Assembly: GCA_013285905.1 (NCBI GenBank)
Contig: JABDGU010000008.1
Location: 1-64,000 of the forward strand
Direction: 5' to 3'
Source of the DNA: Bacteroidota bacterium
GTDB lineage: Bacteria > Bacteroidota > Bacteroidia > Chitinophagales > Chitinophagaceae
DNA: 64,000 nt
Part shown: in pieces, positions 17,231 through 26,998 of the stretch
How positions within the stretch are numbered: position 1 is the stretch's first letter
How the letters are laid out: each line of letters opens with the position of its first letter
Position numbers and translations under genes: made by a program
Notes under the pieces: generated by a model
Databases searched by the model: none
Seen by the model: the letters and a program-made list of their open reading frames with translations, nothing else
What the model was told of the DNA's origin: nothing

Positions 17231-18553
17231 ATGCCCGGATTTACGGTAGCCATTGTGGGAAGGCCAAATGTAGGAAAGTCAACTTTGTTCAATCGTTTAT
17301 TGGAGCAAAGGAAAGCTATTGTAGATGATATAAGTGGTGTAACCCGCGACAGACAATATGGTATTTCCGAATGGAACGGCAAATCTTTTAATGTAATAGA
17401 TACCGGTGGCTTCGTCTCCAATTCTGAAGATGTATTTGAACGCGAGATACGCAAACAGGTGCATATCGCTATGGACGAAGCTGACCTCGTGATGTTTGTT
17501 GTGGACACTACCACAGGTATAACGGCGCAGGATGAGGAAATGGCGGATGTGCTGAGGCGCACCACTAAACCTGTTCTCCTGGTTGTAAATAAGGTTGATA
17601 ATGCAGAACGCGCCATTTATGCAACAGAATTTTATTCCCTGGGATTTAGCAAGACCTTTATGTTGTCTTCCATTTCGGGTAGCGGCACAGGTGAGTTGCT
17701 GGATGAGATTGCCGCTGCGATAACTGACGAAATAATAGCGCCTGAACTGGATAAAGATGGCAATCCATTAATGAAATTTGCCATTATCGGCCAGCCTAAT
17801 GCAGGCAAATCTACGCTTCTGAATGCCCTTATAGGCCAGGAACGCACTATTGTTTCCGACATTGCAGGTACAACACGAGATACGATACATACCCATTACA
17901 AATTATTTGGAAAAGAGTTCATACTTATTGACACTGCCGGGATACGGAAAAAGAAAAATGTGCATGAGGACCTGGAATTTTATTCTGTGATACGCGCCAT
18001 ACGCGCTATGGATGAGGCCGACGTTTGCCTCTTGATGATTGATGCAAGCAATGGCGTTACCTCACAGGATGTAAGTATTTTTGGCTTGGCAGAAAAGAAG
18101 GGAAAAGGCATTGTTCTTTTAGTGAACAAATGGGACCTTGTTGAAAAAGAAACGAATTCTGCAAGAGATTTTGAAAAGCTTTTAAAAGAGCGAATAGCTC
18201 CGTTTACAGATGTACCTGTAATTTTTGTATCTGCTAAAGATAAGACACGCATTTTCCAAGGCATGGAAAAAGCGATAGAAGTCTATGAGAACCGCACACG
18301 AAGAGTTGCGACCTCTGTTCTGAATGAGATCATGCTGAAAGAGATAGAACATTTTGCACCGCCTTTATCAAGGGGCCATGCGGTGAAGATAAAATTCGTA
18401 AGCCAGATACCAACCGTTGTACCCTCGTTCGCATTCTTTGCAAACCATCCTGACTCTATAAAAGATTCCTATAAAAATTTCCTCGAGAATAAGATAAGGT
18501 CGCACTTCAATTTCAGCGGTGTACCAGTGAGGATCTTCTTTAGGAAAAAGTAG
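17231..18553 (+). CDS. der: Ribosome biogenesis GTPase Der (EngA)
   Basis: A 440-residue tandem GTPase needed for 50S subunit assembly. GTPase domain 1 has GRPNVGKST (10-18), DTGGF and NKVD. Domain 2 has GQPNAGKST (about 187-195), DTAGIRKK and NKWD. A C-terminal KH-like domain follows (about 350-440). Length and motif order are standard. rimO follows 23 bp downstream on the same strand, probably in one transcript. Confidence 0.97.
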   Translation: MPGFTVAIVGRPNVGKSTLFNRLLEQRKAIVDDISGVTRDRQYGISEWNGKSFNVIDTGGFVSNSEDVFEREIRKQVHIAMDEADLVMFVVDTTTGITAQDEEMADVLRRTTKPVLLVVNKVDNAERAIYATEFYSLGFSKTFMLSSISGSGTGELLDEIAAAITDEIIAPELDKDGNPLMKFAIIGQPNAGKSTLLNALIGQERTIVSDIAGTTRDTIHTHYKLFGKEFILIDTAGIRKKKNVHEDLEFYSVIRAIRAMDEADVCLLMIDASNGVTSQDVSIFGLAEKKGKGIVLLVNKWDLVEKETNSARDFEKLLKERIAPFTDVPVIFVSAKDKTRIFQGMEKAIEVYENRTRRVATSVLNEIMLKEIEHFAPPLSRGHAVKIKFVSQIPTVVPSFAFFANHPDSIKDSYKNFLENKIRSHFNFSGVPVRIFFRKK

Positions 18554-18576
18554 TTTAATTTGAAAATGATCGATTA

Positions 18577-19887
18577 GTGAAGACGAAGACATTAAAAAAA
18601 GACAAAGTAAATATCATCACCCTTGGCTGCTCCAAGAACATGGTTGATAGCGAGGTATTGAGCGGGCAGCTTCATGCCAATGGCATTAATGTGCTACATG
18701 AGAACAAAAAACTTGACCATAATATAGTTGTTGTAAATACCTGTGGCTTTATAGATAAAGCAAAAGAAGAGAGCATTAATACCATACTGGAGCAGGTGGA
18801 CCTGAAAGAACGAGGCAAACTGGACAAAGTATATGTAACAGGATGTCTGAGTGAACGCTACCGCCAGGACCTTCAAAATGAGATACCCGGCGTCGATGCC
18901 TGGTTCGGGACCATGGAGTTACCCCTCATCCTGAAACAATTTAATGCTGACCATAAAAAAGAACTGATAGGCGAACGCTTACTCAGTACGCCAAAACATT
19001 ATGCCTATCTGAAAATTTCAGAAGGCTGTAACCGTACCTGCTCATTCTGCGCCATACCTCTGATGCGCGGCGGCCATGTTTCTAAGACCATTGAAGAAAT
19101 TGTTGCCGAAGCAAAACATCTTGTAAAGATGGGCGTGAAGGAGATCATGCTGATAGCACAGGAGCTTACCTATTACGGACTGGATATCTATAAGAAAAGA
19201 GCCCTCCCCGACCTGTTGAAGTATTTATCTGATGTGGAAGGCTTGCATTGGATACGGTTGCACTATGCCTACCCTTCTAAATTTCCGTTAGAGATATTAG
19301 ACGTGATGAGGGAACGGGATAATATCTGCAATTACTTAGACATGCCCCTACAGCATATATCTGACAACATGCTGATGGCCATGAAACGCCAGTTGACCAA
19401 GAACGATATTTACGAATTAGTTGCAGACATCAGAAACAGGGTTCCGGGTATATGTTTACGCAGCACATTGATAGCAGGTTTCCCGGGAGAGACGCGCGAT
19501 GATGTGGAAGAACTGAAACAGTTTTTACAGGACGTGCGCTTAGACAGAGTCGGCATTTTTACGTACTCACACGAGGAAAACACTTCCGCACACGAACTTG
19601 CTGATACTTTAAGTGCAGAGGAAAAAGAAAGCCGTGCGCAGGAGATTATGGAAGTGCAGCAGGAAATATCTTTCGAAAAGAACCAGGAAAAAATAGGTAA
19701 AGAATTTAAAGTACTTATAGATAAAAAAGAAGCCGGGCGTTACCTGGCCCGCACCGAGTTTGATAGTGTGGAAGTAGACAATGAGGTTATCATACAAAGC
19801 AGCACCGCACTCCCTATAGGTGATTTTGTAAATGTAAAGATCACGAAAGCTTATGACTATGACCTGGAAGGGGACGTGATTTCGTAA
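18577..19887 (+). CDS. rimO: Ribosomal protein S12 methylthiotransferase RimO
   Basis: A 436-residue radical-SAM enzyme that methylthiolates Asp of S12. It has the UPF0004 N-terminal cluster domain (ITLGCSKNMVDSE, NTCGF, TGCLSERY), the radical-SAM CNRTCSFC motif around 150-157 and a C-terminal TRAM domain ending DYDLEGDVIS. CSKNMVDSE separates RimO from MiaB. The start is a GTG at 18577, since no ATG fits upstream of the conserved LGCSKN block. Confidence 0.96.
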   Translation: MKTKTLKKDKVNIITLGCSKNMVDSEVLSGQLHANGINVLHENKKLDHNIVVVNTCGFIDKAKEESINTILEQVDLKERGKLDKVYVTGCLSERYRQDLQNEIPGVDAWFGTMELPLILKQFNADHKKELIGERLLSTPKHYAYLKISEGCNRTCSFCAIPLMRGGHVSKTIEEIVAEAKHLVKMGVKEIMLIAQELTYYGLDIYKKRALPDLLKYLSDVEGLHWIRLHYAYPSKFPLEILDVMRERDNICNYLDMPLQHISDNMLMAMKRQLTKNDIYELVADIRNRVPGICLRSTLIAGFPGETRDDVEELKQFLQDVRLDRVGIFTYSHEENTSAHELADTLSAEEKESRAQEIMEVQQEISFEKNQEKIGKEFKVLIDKKEAGRYLARTEFDSVEVDNEVIIQSSTALPIGDFVNVKITKAYDYDLEGDVIS

Positions 19888-19937
19888 TTGCTCAATTCTC
19901 AATAGCTCAATCTCTAAGTAAATAAGAAAATTAATTT

Positions 19938-19977
19938 AACCCGTCTGACACCCTAAAGTTGTCTGAAGGGTTTTTCA
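19938..19977. terminator. Terminator-like hairpin after rimO
   Basis: Arms AACCCGTCTGACA and TGTCTGAAGGGTT pair with two internal mismatches around a 9-nt loop and are followed by TTTTT. The flanks carry degenerate CTCAAT/ATTGAG words in opposite orientation (19890-19910 and 19978-20012). Confidence 0.7.
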
Positions 19978-20230
19978 ATTGAGTAATTGAGCCATTAAGC
20001 TATTGAGTCATTAATTTTCTCTTCACAATTTGTTCATTATTCCTTAACATCAAGCTTCTTATTAGTTAACACTACGCCGATACCTTCGCAAAGCCTTACA
20101 ATTAATTCACACACAGGCACATACATTGGATAAGGGGCTGTAGTTGCTAATGCTAAAATTGATAGCCTCAATTTTCAGTGTTTCAATTATTAAATCAACT
20201 GATTTGCAAAATAAAATAAGCATTAATGCT

Positions 20231-23200
20231 ATGAGAAAGATATATCTTTTATTGATCGCGTGTTTGTCTAGTTTAACAGGTTTTGGGCAGACCTACCAAT
20301 CCTTTAGTGCAAGTGGAAATGCCTGGAACACCAACCACTGGTCATCAAGCTCGGCCACAAATGCATGTGTCAGCACTTCACTTACCAATGCATTTTCCTC
20401 CGGCAGTATCGTATACCTATGTACAGCAAGCGGAACGGGGAGCGGATCTTTAGCTGTGCAAATTGGCGGAATAATATGCACTCAAAATTATACACATACA
20501 GGCGCTACAGGTACATTAAGTACCGGAGGCACTGTTGTTACTGTTGATGTTGCATCGGGAACAACGCTTGTCTTGGGGCCTGGTTCCACAAGCGGAGGCA
20601 TTGCTACCACTGCTGGAACGGGATTTATCAAATCAAATTCAGGAACCTGGGATATAACAGGAGAAAGTGGCGCTTATCCCGGAGGTTTTACTCTAAATGC
20701 AGGAACTGTTATCGTTGATAAAAACAACGTATTTGGAAATGGAGCCATGTCAATAAATGGAGGTACCATTCAATCATCCGGCGGAAGAACATTTGCGGTA
20801 AGTTCTTTAACTATCGGTGGTGATTTTGTACTATCCGGCACTTCGCAGGATGTATGGGGAATGAGTGTTGGCCTTGGGTCTGCAACAAGAACGATAACTA
20901 ATTCAACGAGCAGCGGAAGCGCGACACGTACTTTTAGTGGCGTTATTTCAGGAAGTTCAAATGTGGGTATGAACTTTGCCGGAGCTGGATCAGGCACGAT
21001 CAATATCTCGGGGACCTCCAATACCTACACAGGCAATTTGGCGTTTAACGGTGCTGAAACAGTTTTTTCGGGCGATGGAAGTTTCGGGGCAGTACCCGGG
21101 TCCGTTACGGCTAACAATATCACTATAGACGGTGGAAGGCTAACTTTCGCGGCCTCTTATACCCTGAACTCAAACAGAGGAATCCAAGTCGGGGCCACTG
21201 CGGGCACCTCGATAAGTGTGGGAACCGGCTTTACCACTACCTACAATGGTATCATTGCCGACAAATCCGGTTCCGCCGGGATAATTGTAAAACAAGGTTC
21301 CGGAACATTATTGCTTGGCGGTGTAAGCACTTATTCCGGCTCAACTTCAGTTAATAATGGTACTCTTCAGTTAAGTATAGGCAGCAACCGCCTTCCTACC
21401 GGTACCACTTTGAATATTGGCCAGGCGGCCAGTGCTAACCTGGGGACTTTTGACTTGAACGGGCAAAACCAAACAGTTGCGGGCATTAACTCTACTGCCG
21501 GTACCAATGCGACTGCCAGCAATAACACTATCACTTCAAGCACAGCAGCTACACTTACCTTGGGAGGTAATAGTACTTATAGTTATGGAGATGGAACTAA
21601 TGCAAATTCCGGAGTAATAAGCGGCTCATTATCACTCGTAATAAATGGAGGTGGTACTCAAACATTAGGTGATGCAAATACTTATACAGGGTCCACTACG
21701 ATATCAAATAGCAGTGCATTATCCATAATTTCAGGTGCTTCGGGTAATGGTTTAGGCAACGACCCGGGTTCTGCCACCACTAACCTTATTATCAATGCCG
21801 GAACATTGACTTCTACCGCCAGCTCAGACTGGACATTGAGTCAAAACCGTATTGTTGCCATAGGTCCGGGATCGGGCTACGGCAATGCGACCATTAATCT
21901 AACCAATACGGGAAACGTCACTATTGCCGGGCAGATAACTGATAACGGAGGTCATGGCACACTTGTAAAATCTGGTACAGAGCGCTTAACTTTAACCAGT
22001 GGTTCCAGCAACTGGAGCGGGGGTATCACCATCAACGCAGGTGAATTAAGGTTCAATCCAAGTTCTAACCTGAACCTAGCGGGGGCTACCAATACGGTTA
22101 CGCTCAATGGAGGTACCTTAGGTTTCAATAGCATTACTGCCGGTACCTCTGTCACATTCGGCACATTGACACTTACAGATAATTCAACAATTGATTTATC
22201 TGCCTCAAATGCACAAACTCTTCATTTTTCTGCGAGTAATGGGGTTTCCTGGACAGCAGGGAAGATTATTACCATAACCGGATGGCAGGGCAATTATACA
22301 GGAGGGTCTGGAACTACCGGACAGATATTTGCCGGCTCCGACGCTACTGGCCTTTCTGTTGGCCAAATAGCACAAATACAATTCAAAGACGGTTCCAATA
22401 ACCTGTATCAATCCACAATTCTCAGTACAGGTGAAATATGCCCTCTGTCACCTTTACCGTCTATAAGCAATTCAGGCAATGTGAGTGGCATTACTTATAA
22501 TTACGGATCCGGTCCATCTACATCAACAACTTTTACTATCAGCGGTTCATATCTTACTGGCTACCCCGCTAACATCACTGTTACAAGTTCTGCGGATTAT
22601 GAAGTGTCTGCCGATAATTTAACTTTTGGTTCGACAGCCTTAATACCATATACAAGCGCCACTTTAGGATCAACGACTGTTTATGTTCGTCTTATTGCAG
22701 GTAAAGTTATTGGCTCTTATAACAGTGAGACCATAACTATTTCAGGCGGAGGTGCGGCAAGCAATTCTACACTTACTGCCAGCGGCTCGGTTACAGCACC
22801 TGCCGCAGGATATTTCTCTGCAAGTTCCGGGGCACTTGACGCAACAGCAAGCTGGGGAACTGATGCAGGGGGTACAGTCAACCACCCTCAAAACTTTACT
22901 GATGCAGGCCAGGTATTTCATATTGCGAACAACAATTCAGGTACCATAAGCGGCGCAACATGGACTATCAGTGGTTCCGGCTCTCAGCTAAATATAGACC
23001 AAAGTGGGAATGACCTTACAGTTTTAACTGGGCATGTTATTTCAGGGAATGTATATGTGGGCGCCAATCGTACACTTACTATGCAAACCACTACCTACCC
23101 CACTTTTACAACTCCTGACCCTGCAAGCACCATCAAGTTTTCAGGCTTAAGCACTATTACATCCATCCCTACTTCTCCTACTTATGGCAATATTGTTATT

Positions 23201-25798
23201 GACAATACGACCTACACACCAAGTACCGGGCAGACGGTGCTATTTGCCGGAGATTTCACCTTATCAAATGGCGCATCTGTTAACAGCTTAAGTTCAAGCG
23301 CAGGCCTAAACCTTAATACAAGCGGTAATGGCGCGCAAACACTGCATAGCAATAACCTAACGTTTGTATTAAATCAGTTAAACAGTACAAAATCTGCGGG
23401 CTCACTGACACTCGCATCATCAAGCACTTCATATACGTCTATTAATACGATTACAACTGTTTATACAGGTTCATCTTCCTTCTTTGATGGTGGCAATACT
23501 ATAATTGCAGGAAACAACCTTTATATGGACGGTGATGGCGCATCAAACTATACATTGACAGGAACAGTGATTATGAATGGAAATTCGGGGACCTCGAAAA
23601 TAGCATCCAATAGCGGAAATTTATCCCCTATAGTACCACATCTGAACAATCTTACTTTTTCTCTGACGTCAACTGGAGGATCAACATTTTTTCCAGCAGC
23701 AGGAGGATCAACTATTACTGTTAACGGGAACCTGAATTTCAGCAGCAGCTATACCTCTTCAGGAACTGTAGTTATTGATGGGAACACGCTCAATTTGTCA
23801 GGCAATTTCATATCATCTCCGGCATCAAGCGTTTTGGCAACAGGCTCAAGTTCGGGCACTTTAGCTTTCGTAGGTTCTTCGGCACAGTCTTATACGTCCA
23901 CCAGCAGCAACACAATAAAAAATGTGACAATTAATAATGTAGCTGGTGTAACGCTGAATAATAATCTTACCTGCTCCAGCACAGGTACGCTTACATTGAC
24001 GAACGGTACACTTGCAATAAATGGCCCATCAACAACTCTTACTGTCAACAATACCATCACACAGACTTCAGGACATATTGATGCCAGCAATGGCACCATA
24101 AAGTTTAATAGCGCAACTGCTACACAAACTGTTCCGGCCAACACATTTACAGGCACTGTCAAAAATCTTATTATTAATAATTCAGCAGCAAGTAGCCCAG
24201 GTGTAATTTTAAGTTCAGCAACTACTATCGGCAGCACAGGTACTGTAACTATAAGTGCCGGTACATTTACCACGGGTGGCTTCCTCACATTAGCATCTGA
24301 TGCAAGCGGTGACGCGAGGATAGACCAGATAACAGGCACAGGTGCTCTGTCATCAGACAATGTAACTATACAAAAATACATTCCCGGCCAAAGGGCATAT
24401 CGTGCTATCAGCAATCCTTTCACAACTACCATGCATTTGTCTGCAATAACGCCTTATGTAGATATTTCCGGATCGGGCGGAGTAAGTAATGGTTTTAGTG
24501 TAAATGCGGGTAACAATCCTTCTGCTTACTATTTTGTACCTTCTTATGACGGCACAGGAACCAACAGCGCATGGCAGCCATTTACATCTGCCAATGGAGG
24601 CGGCAACAATAACTGGAACCCCTTACAAGCTATATTGCTTTTTGTAAGAGGTGCGGTGGGCCAGGGACTCAATACAAATTACTATGGTACTCCACCATCT
24701 AATGTAACCGTGAGTATGTCCGGACCTGTTAACACCGGAAGTAATTCGCTTACTGCTACAGCATACCGCAATGACCTGGTTGGGGGGTATGGCGATGGAT
24801 GGAACATCATTGGCAATCCCTTGCCTTCACAGATCGATTTGAACTCAATTGGTAATATTGGATCAGTAGCCAGCGACATTTTCTTAATAGACCCAAAAGG
24901 AAATTTCAACAACGATTCCACCAATGGCACTGCCTATTTCCATGTCAATCTTGCAGACTCGAGTGTAACGATACCAATGTGTGGGGCCTTCATGGTGCAT
25001 AATACTTCTTCTACAACGGATGTGGCATTACAATTCCCGGAGGCTTGCAAGATCAGCAGTACTCCTCCGAAAGTATTCTTCCGCAGCACCGGAGGAAATA
25101 TGTCCTACCTGGCTTTCCTGGTATATAAAGACAGTTTTGTTTGGGATGAAATGGAGTTACGCTTTATCAGCGGAGCCCGCAATAATGCCAGCGACGTAAA
25201 GGACGTGAAGAAATTCTCGAACATGACAACAAGTTTTTATACTATCACTCCTGACAGCATGCAATTACTGGCAGACGCACGGGACCCCGACAGTTTGTAT
25301 CCCGGCTATACCATTCCCATGGGCATATCCTCAATTCTATCGTATACTTTTAATCTGAAAGTGGCCCATTACGACCAACAAGCGGGTTTGGCAATATACC
25401 TGCATGATAATTACACCAATACCACAACATTGTTAGACAATTCAATTGTCTATCCTGTAACAATATCTTCAGATCCTGCATCGCAGGGCAATAACAGGCT
25501 GCAACTGGTATTTGGTTCGACAACCGGGATAAACAGCCTGGCAAAACAAGGCAAGAACCCGATTAAAATATACCCCAACCCTGCCAATGAAGAAATAAAT
25601 GTAAGCTTCAACAGCGATTTAGCTGCCAATACCAATATCGAGATAATTAACACGCTTGGCCAAACCGTCCAAACAATTAATTCAGACAGGAGTATTCGGA
25701 ATATAAACATACCTGTCGGGAAACTTAGCCCCGGCATCTACATCGTCAAGACAATATCCGGCAATACAATAATTTCAGAGCGCTTTATAAAAAACTAA
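20231..25798 (+). CDS. Giant repetitive autotransporter-like adhesin with T9SS sorting domain
   Basis: The start at 20231 gives a normal signal peptide (MRKIYLLLIACLSSLTGFGQ); the frame extends further upstream but without a leader. The mature part (about 1835 residues) is almost entirely Gly/Ser/Thr/Asn-rich beta-helix. It contains recurring passenger-type repeats (GVSTYSGSTSVNNGTLQL, DANTYTGSTTISNSSALS, SNTYTGNL) as in autotransporter-associated PATR repeats. Around 760-865 there is an Ig-like block (YEVSADNLTFGS). The last 85 residues form a T9SS type A domain (IKIYPNPANEE...). It is predicted to be a surface filament or adhesin. The exosortase trio follows 55 bp downstream on the same strand. 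Confidence 0.9.
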   Translation: MRKIYLLLIACLSSLTGFGQTYQSFSASGNAWNTNHWSSSSATNACVSTSLTNAFSSGSIVYLCTASGTGSGSLAVQIGGIICTQNYTHTGATGTLSTGGTVVTVDVASGTTLVLGPGSTSGGIATTAGTGFIKSNSGTWDITGESGAYPGGFTLNAGTVIVDKNNVFGNGAMSINGGTIQSSGGRTFAVSSLTIGGDFVLSGTSQDVWGMSVGLGSATRTITNSTSSGSATRTFSGVISGSSNVGMNFAGAGSGTINISGTSNTYTGNLAFNGAETVFSGDGSFGAVPGSVTANNITIDGGRLTFAASYTLNSNRGIQVGATAGTSISVGTGFTTTYNGIIADKSGSAGIIVKQGSGTLLLGGVSTYSGSTSVNNGTLQLSIGSNRLPTGTTLNIGQAASANLGTFDLNGQNQTVAGINSTAGTNATASNNTITSSTAATLTLGGNSTYSYGDGTNANSGVISGSLSLVINGGGTQTLGDANTYTGSTTISNSSALSIISGASGNGLGNDPGSATTNLIINAGTLTSTASSDWTLSQNRIVAIGPGSGYGNATINLTNTGNVTIAGQITDNGGHGTLVKSGTERLTLTSGSSNWSGGITINAGELRFNPSSNLNLAGATNTVTLNGGTLGFNSITAGTSVTFGTLTLTDNSTIDLSASNAQTLHFSASNGVSWTAGKIITITGWQGNYTGGSGTTGQIFAGSDATGLSVGQIAQIQFKDGSNNLYQSTILSTGEICPLSPLPSISNSGNVSGITYNYGSGPSTSTTFTISGSYLTGYPANITVTSSADYEVSADNLTFGSTALIPYTSATLGSTTVYVRLIAGKVIGSYNSETITISGGGAASNSTLTASGSVTAPAAGYFSASSGALDATASWGTDAGGTVNHPQNFTDAGQVFHIANNNSGTISGATWTISGSGSQLNIDQSGNDLTVLTGHVISGNVYVGANRTLTMQTTTYPTFTTPDPASTIKFSGLSTITSIPTSPTYGNIVIDNTTYTPSTGQTVLFAGDFTLSNGASVNSLSSSAGLNLNTSGNGAQTLHSNNLTFVLNQLNSTKSAGSLTLASSSTSYTSINTITTVYTGSSSFFDGGNTIIAGNNLYMDGDGASNYTLTGTVIMNGNSGTSKIASNSGNLSPIVPHLNNLTFSLTSTGGSTFFPAAGGSTITVNGNLNFSSSYTSSGTVVIDGNTLNLSGNFISSPASSVLATGSSSGTLAFVGSSAQSYTSTSSNTIKNVTINNVAGVTLNNNLTCSSTGTLTLTNGTLAINGPSTTLTVNNTITQTSGHIDASNGTIKFNSATATQTVPANTFTGTVKNLIINNSAASSPGVILSSATTIGSTGTVTISAGTFTTGGFLTLASDASGDARIDQITGTGALSSDNVTIQKYIPGQRAYRAISNPFTTTMHLSAITPYVDISGSGGVSNGFSVNAGNNPSAYYFVPSYDGTGTNSAWQPFTSANGGGNNNWNPLQAILLFVRGAVGQGLNTNYYGTPPSNVTVSMSGPVNTGSNSLTATAYRNDLVGGYGDGWNIIGNPLPSQIDLNSIGNIGSVASDIFLIDPKGNFNNDSTNGTAYFHVNLADSSVTIPMCGAFMVHNTSSTTDVALQFPEACKISSTPPKVFFRSTGGNMSYLAFLVYKDSFVWDEMELRFISGARNNASDVKDVKKFSNMTTSFYTITPDSMQLLADARDPDSLYPGYTIPMGISSILSYTFNLKVAHYDQQAGLAIYLHDNYTNTTTLLDNSIVYPVTISSDPASQGNNRLQLVFGSTTGINSLAKQGKNPIKIYPNPANEEINVSFNSDLAANTNIEIINTLGQTVQTINSDRSIRNINIPVGKLSPGIYIVKTISGNTIISERFIKN

Positions 25799-25853
25799 AA
25801 ATAATTTCGGACAATATCAAAAACATCAGAAGCCAACACAATAAATCAGGAAT

Positions 25854-26069
25854 ATGAAAAATACCGGAAAGAAATTGCTACTTTTTTTAGCAGGCATGTG
25901 TCTTGTCTATATAAAAGCCCATGCCCAGGGAGACGGACTTCCGGGCGATCCCGGCGCACCTTTTGACGGCGGTTTATCCATTGCTTTGATCGCAGGATTG
26001 GGATACGGCGCAAAAAAGCTTCACAAAGGCAGGAAAAATAAAGAAAGTGACCCTGACAACACAAAATAA
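25854..26069 (+). CDS. Short exosortase substrate-like protein with C-terminal sorting signal
   Basis: A 71-residue protein with a signal peptide (ending AHAQ). It then has a tiny Gly/Pro/Asp-rich mature stretch and a C-terminal tripartite signal: PFDGGLSIALIAGLGYG followed by AKKLHKGRKNK. The PxDGG motif, short hydrophobic span and basic tail match what I know of the PID-CTERM class of Bacteroidota sorting signals. The mature exposed part would be only about 13-15 residues, so it may be a pheromone-like, structural or marker peptide. It lies 16 bp before the exosortase gene. Confidence 0.75.
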   Translation: MKNTGKKLLLFLAGMCLVYIKAHAQGDGLPGDPGAPFDGGLSIALIAGLGYGAKKLHKGRKNKESDPDNTK

Positions 26070-26085
26070 CACTTTAGCTAAATAA

Positions 26086-26607
26086 ATGAATATTGCAAAA
26101 TCAGCACCCTCATTTGTAAAAATATTTTTTTTACGTGCGCTTACTATATTTATAGCATGGAAATTGTTGTATTGCTTTATTCTTAAGCCATCTCATTTCC
26201 CGGATGAGCAATTGACAAAGATGATCGTCGTACTTACTGCAAAGGCACTTTCTCTTTTTTACAACGGAGTTTATTTTTTAGGAAATAATGTATTTTCTGA
26301 CAAAGGAAAAGCAATTGGTATAGGCGACGCTTGTAACGGGCTGGAAGTGATGATGCTTTACTGCGGTTTTATTTTCGCTATGCCCACCATAAAGAAAAAC
26401 CCGCTGAGAAAGGCCTTTTTTATTTTTAGCGGTATATTGTCTATTTGCCTGATCAACATTGTACGCTGCACTGCCCTATCGTGGATACATTATAGCCACC
26501 CTATGTACTTCCCTTTGTATCATAAATATGTCTTCAATTTCATAGCTTATAGCATCATGATATCGGGTTGGGTGCTATACTGTAAAGACAAGCGCTATGT
26601 ACCGTAA
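26086..26607 (+). CDS. Exosortase/archaeosortase-family transpeptidase
   Basis: A 173-residue multi-pass membrane protein. It carries the exosortase catalytic triad: Cys83 in GDACNGLE, Arg127 in NIVRCTA and His146 in YHKYVFNF, each next to or in a membrane helix. The family cleaves C-terminal sorting signals of secreted substrates in the inner membrane. The small size and the neighbouring short substrate indicate a dedicated, single-substrate Bacteroidota subtype (XrtF/XrtX-like; the exact subtype cannot be fixed by eye). It is followed, with an 11-bp overlap, by a small membrane protein. Confidence 0.88.
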   Translation: MNIAKSAPSFVKIFFLRALTIFIAWKLLYCFILKPSHFPDEQLTKMIVVLTAKALSLFYNGVYFLGNNVFSDKGKAIGIGDACNGLEVMMLYCGFIFAMPTIKKNPLRKAFFIFSGILSICLINIVRCTALSWIHYSHPMYFPLYHKYVFNFIAYSIMISGWVLYCKDKRYVP

Positions 26608-26998
26608 AATAAAATTCAGCATAGCATCCCTGTTTATTTCCTTTTTATGGTGGATCAATTCCTATTACCTGTCTTTATCAGCATGGTATCATCACGCTCC
26701 TTATTCTATAGCCAGCAGCATACACATCGCGATATTCAGCCTAGTTATGCTCATTGGCATTATTTTATTCAGGAACGAGGAACGATGGCTGAAGCAAGTA
26801 TGGACATTAACCTATGGCGCTATTATTTTTCTCGCCCTTTTTGCCTGGTTTTCGGTTCGCGGCCTGCACCTTTTCGACGAATCCTTCATTGTTAATATAG
26901 GCCTGCTAAGAAAATTTTTCTGCGGACCAATTCCACTCATTGGCCTTTACATATTATCGGGTATTAAAAATGAAAAGGCAGTTATATCATCTAATTGA
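26597..26998 (+). CDS. Exosortase-associated four-helix membrane protein
   Basis: A 133-residue protein with hydrophobic segments at about 7-27, 42-58, 72-86 and 109-122. It is translationally coupled to the exosortase (11-bp overlap). Small membrane partners of this kind accompany several Bacteroidota exosortases. The biochemical role is unknown; stabilising the sortase or processing its product is conjecture. Its 3' end overlaps the convergent dprA gene by 8 bp. Confidence 0.75.
   Translation: MYRKIKFSIASLFISFLWWINSYYLSLSAWYHHAPYSIASSIHIAIFSLVMLIGIILFRNEERWLKQVWTLTYGAIIFLALFAWFSVRGLHLFDESFIVNIGLLRKFFCGPIPLIGLYILSGIKNEKAVISSN

Noticed and set aside
23890-24432. A 180-codon minus-strand frame inside the giant adhesin
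   Set aside because: It is antisense to the low-complexity repeat gene, and its Val/Leu-rich composition mirrors Thr/Asn codons.
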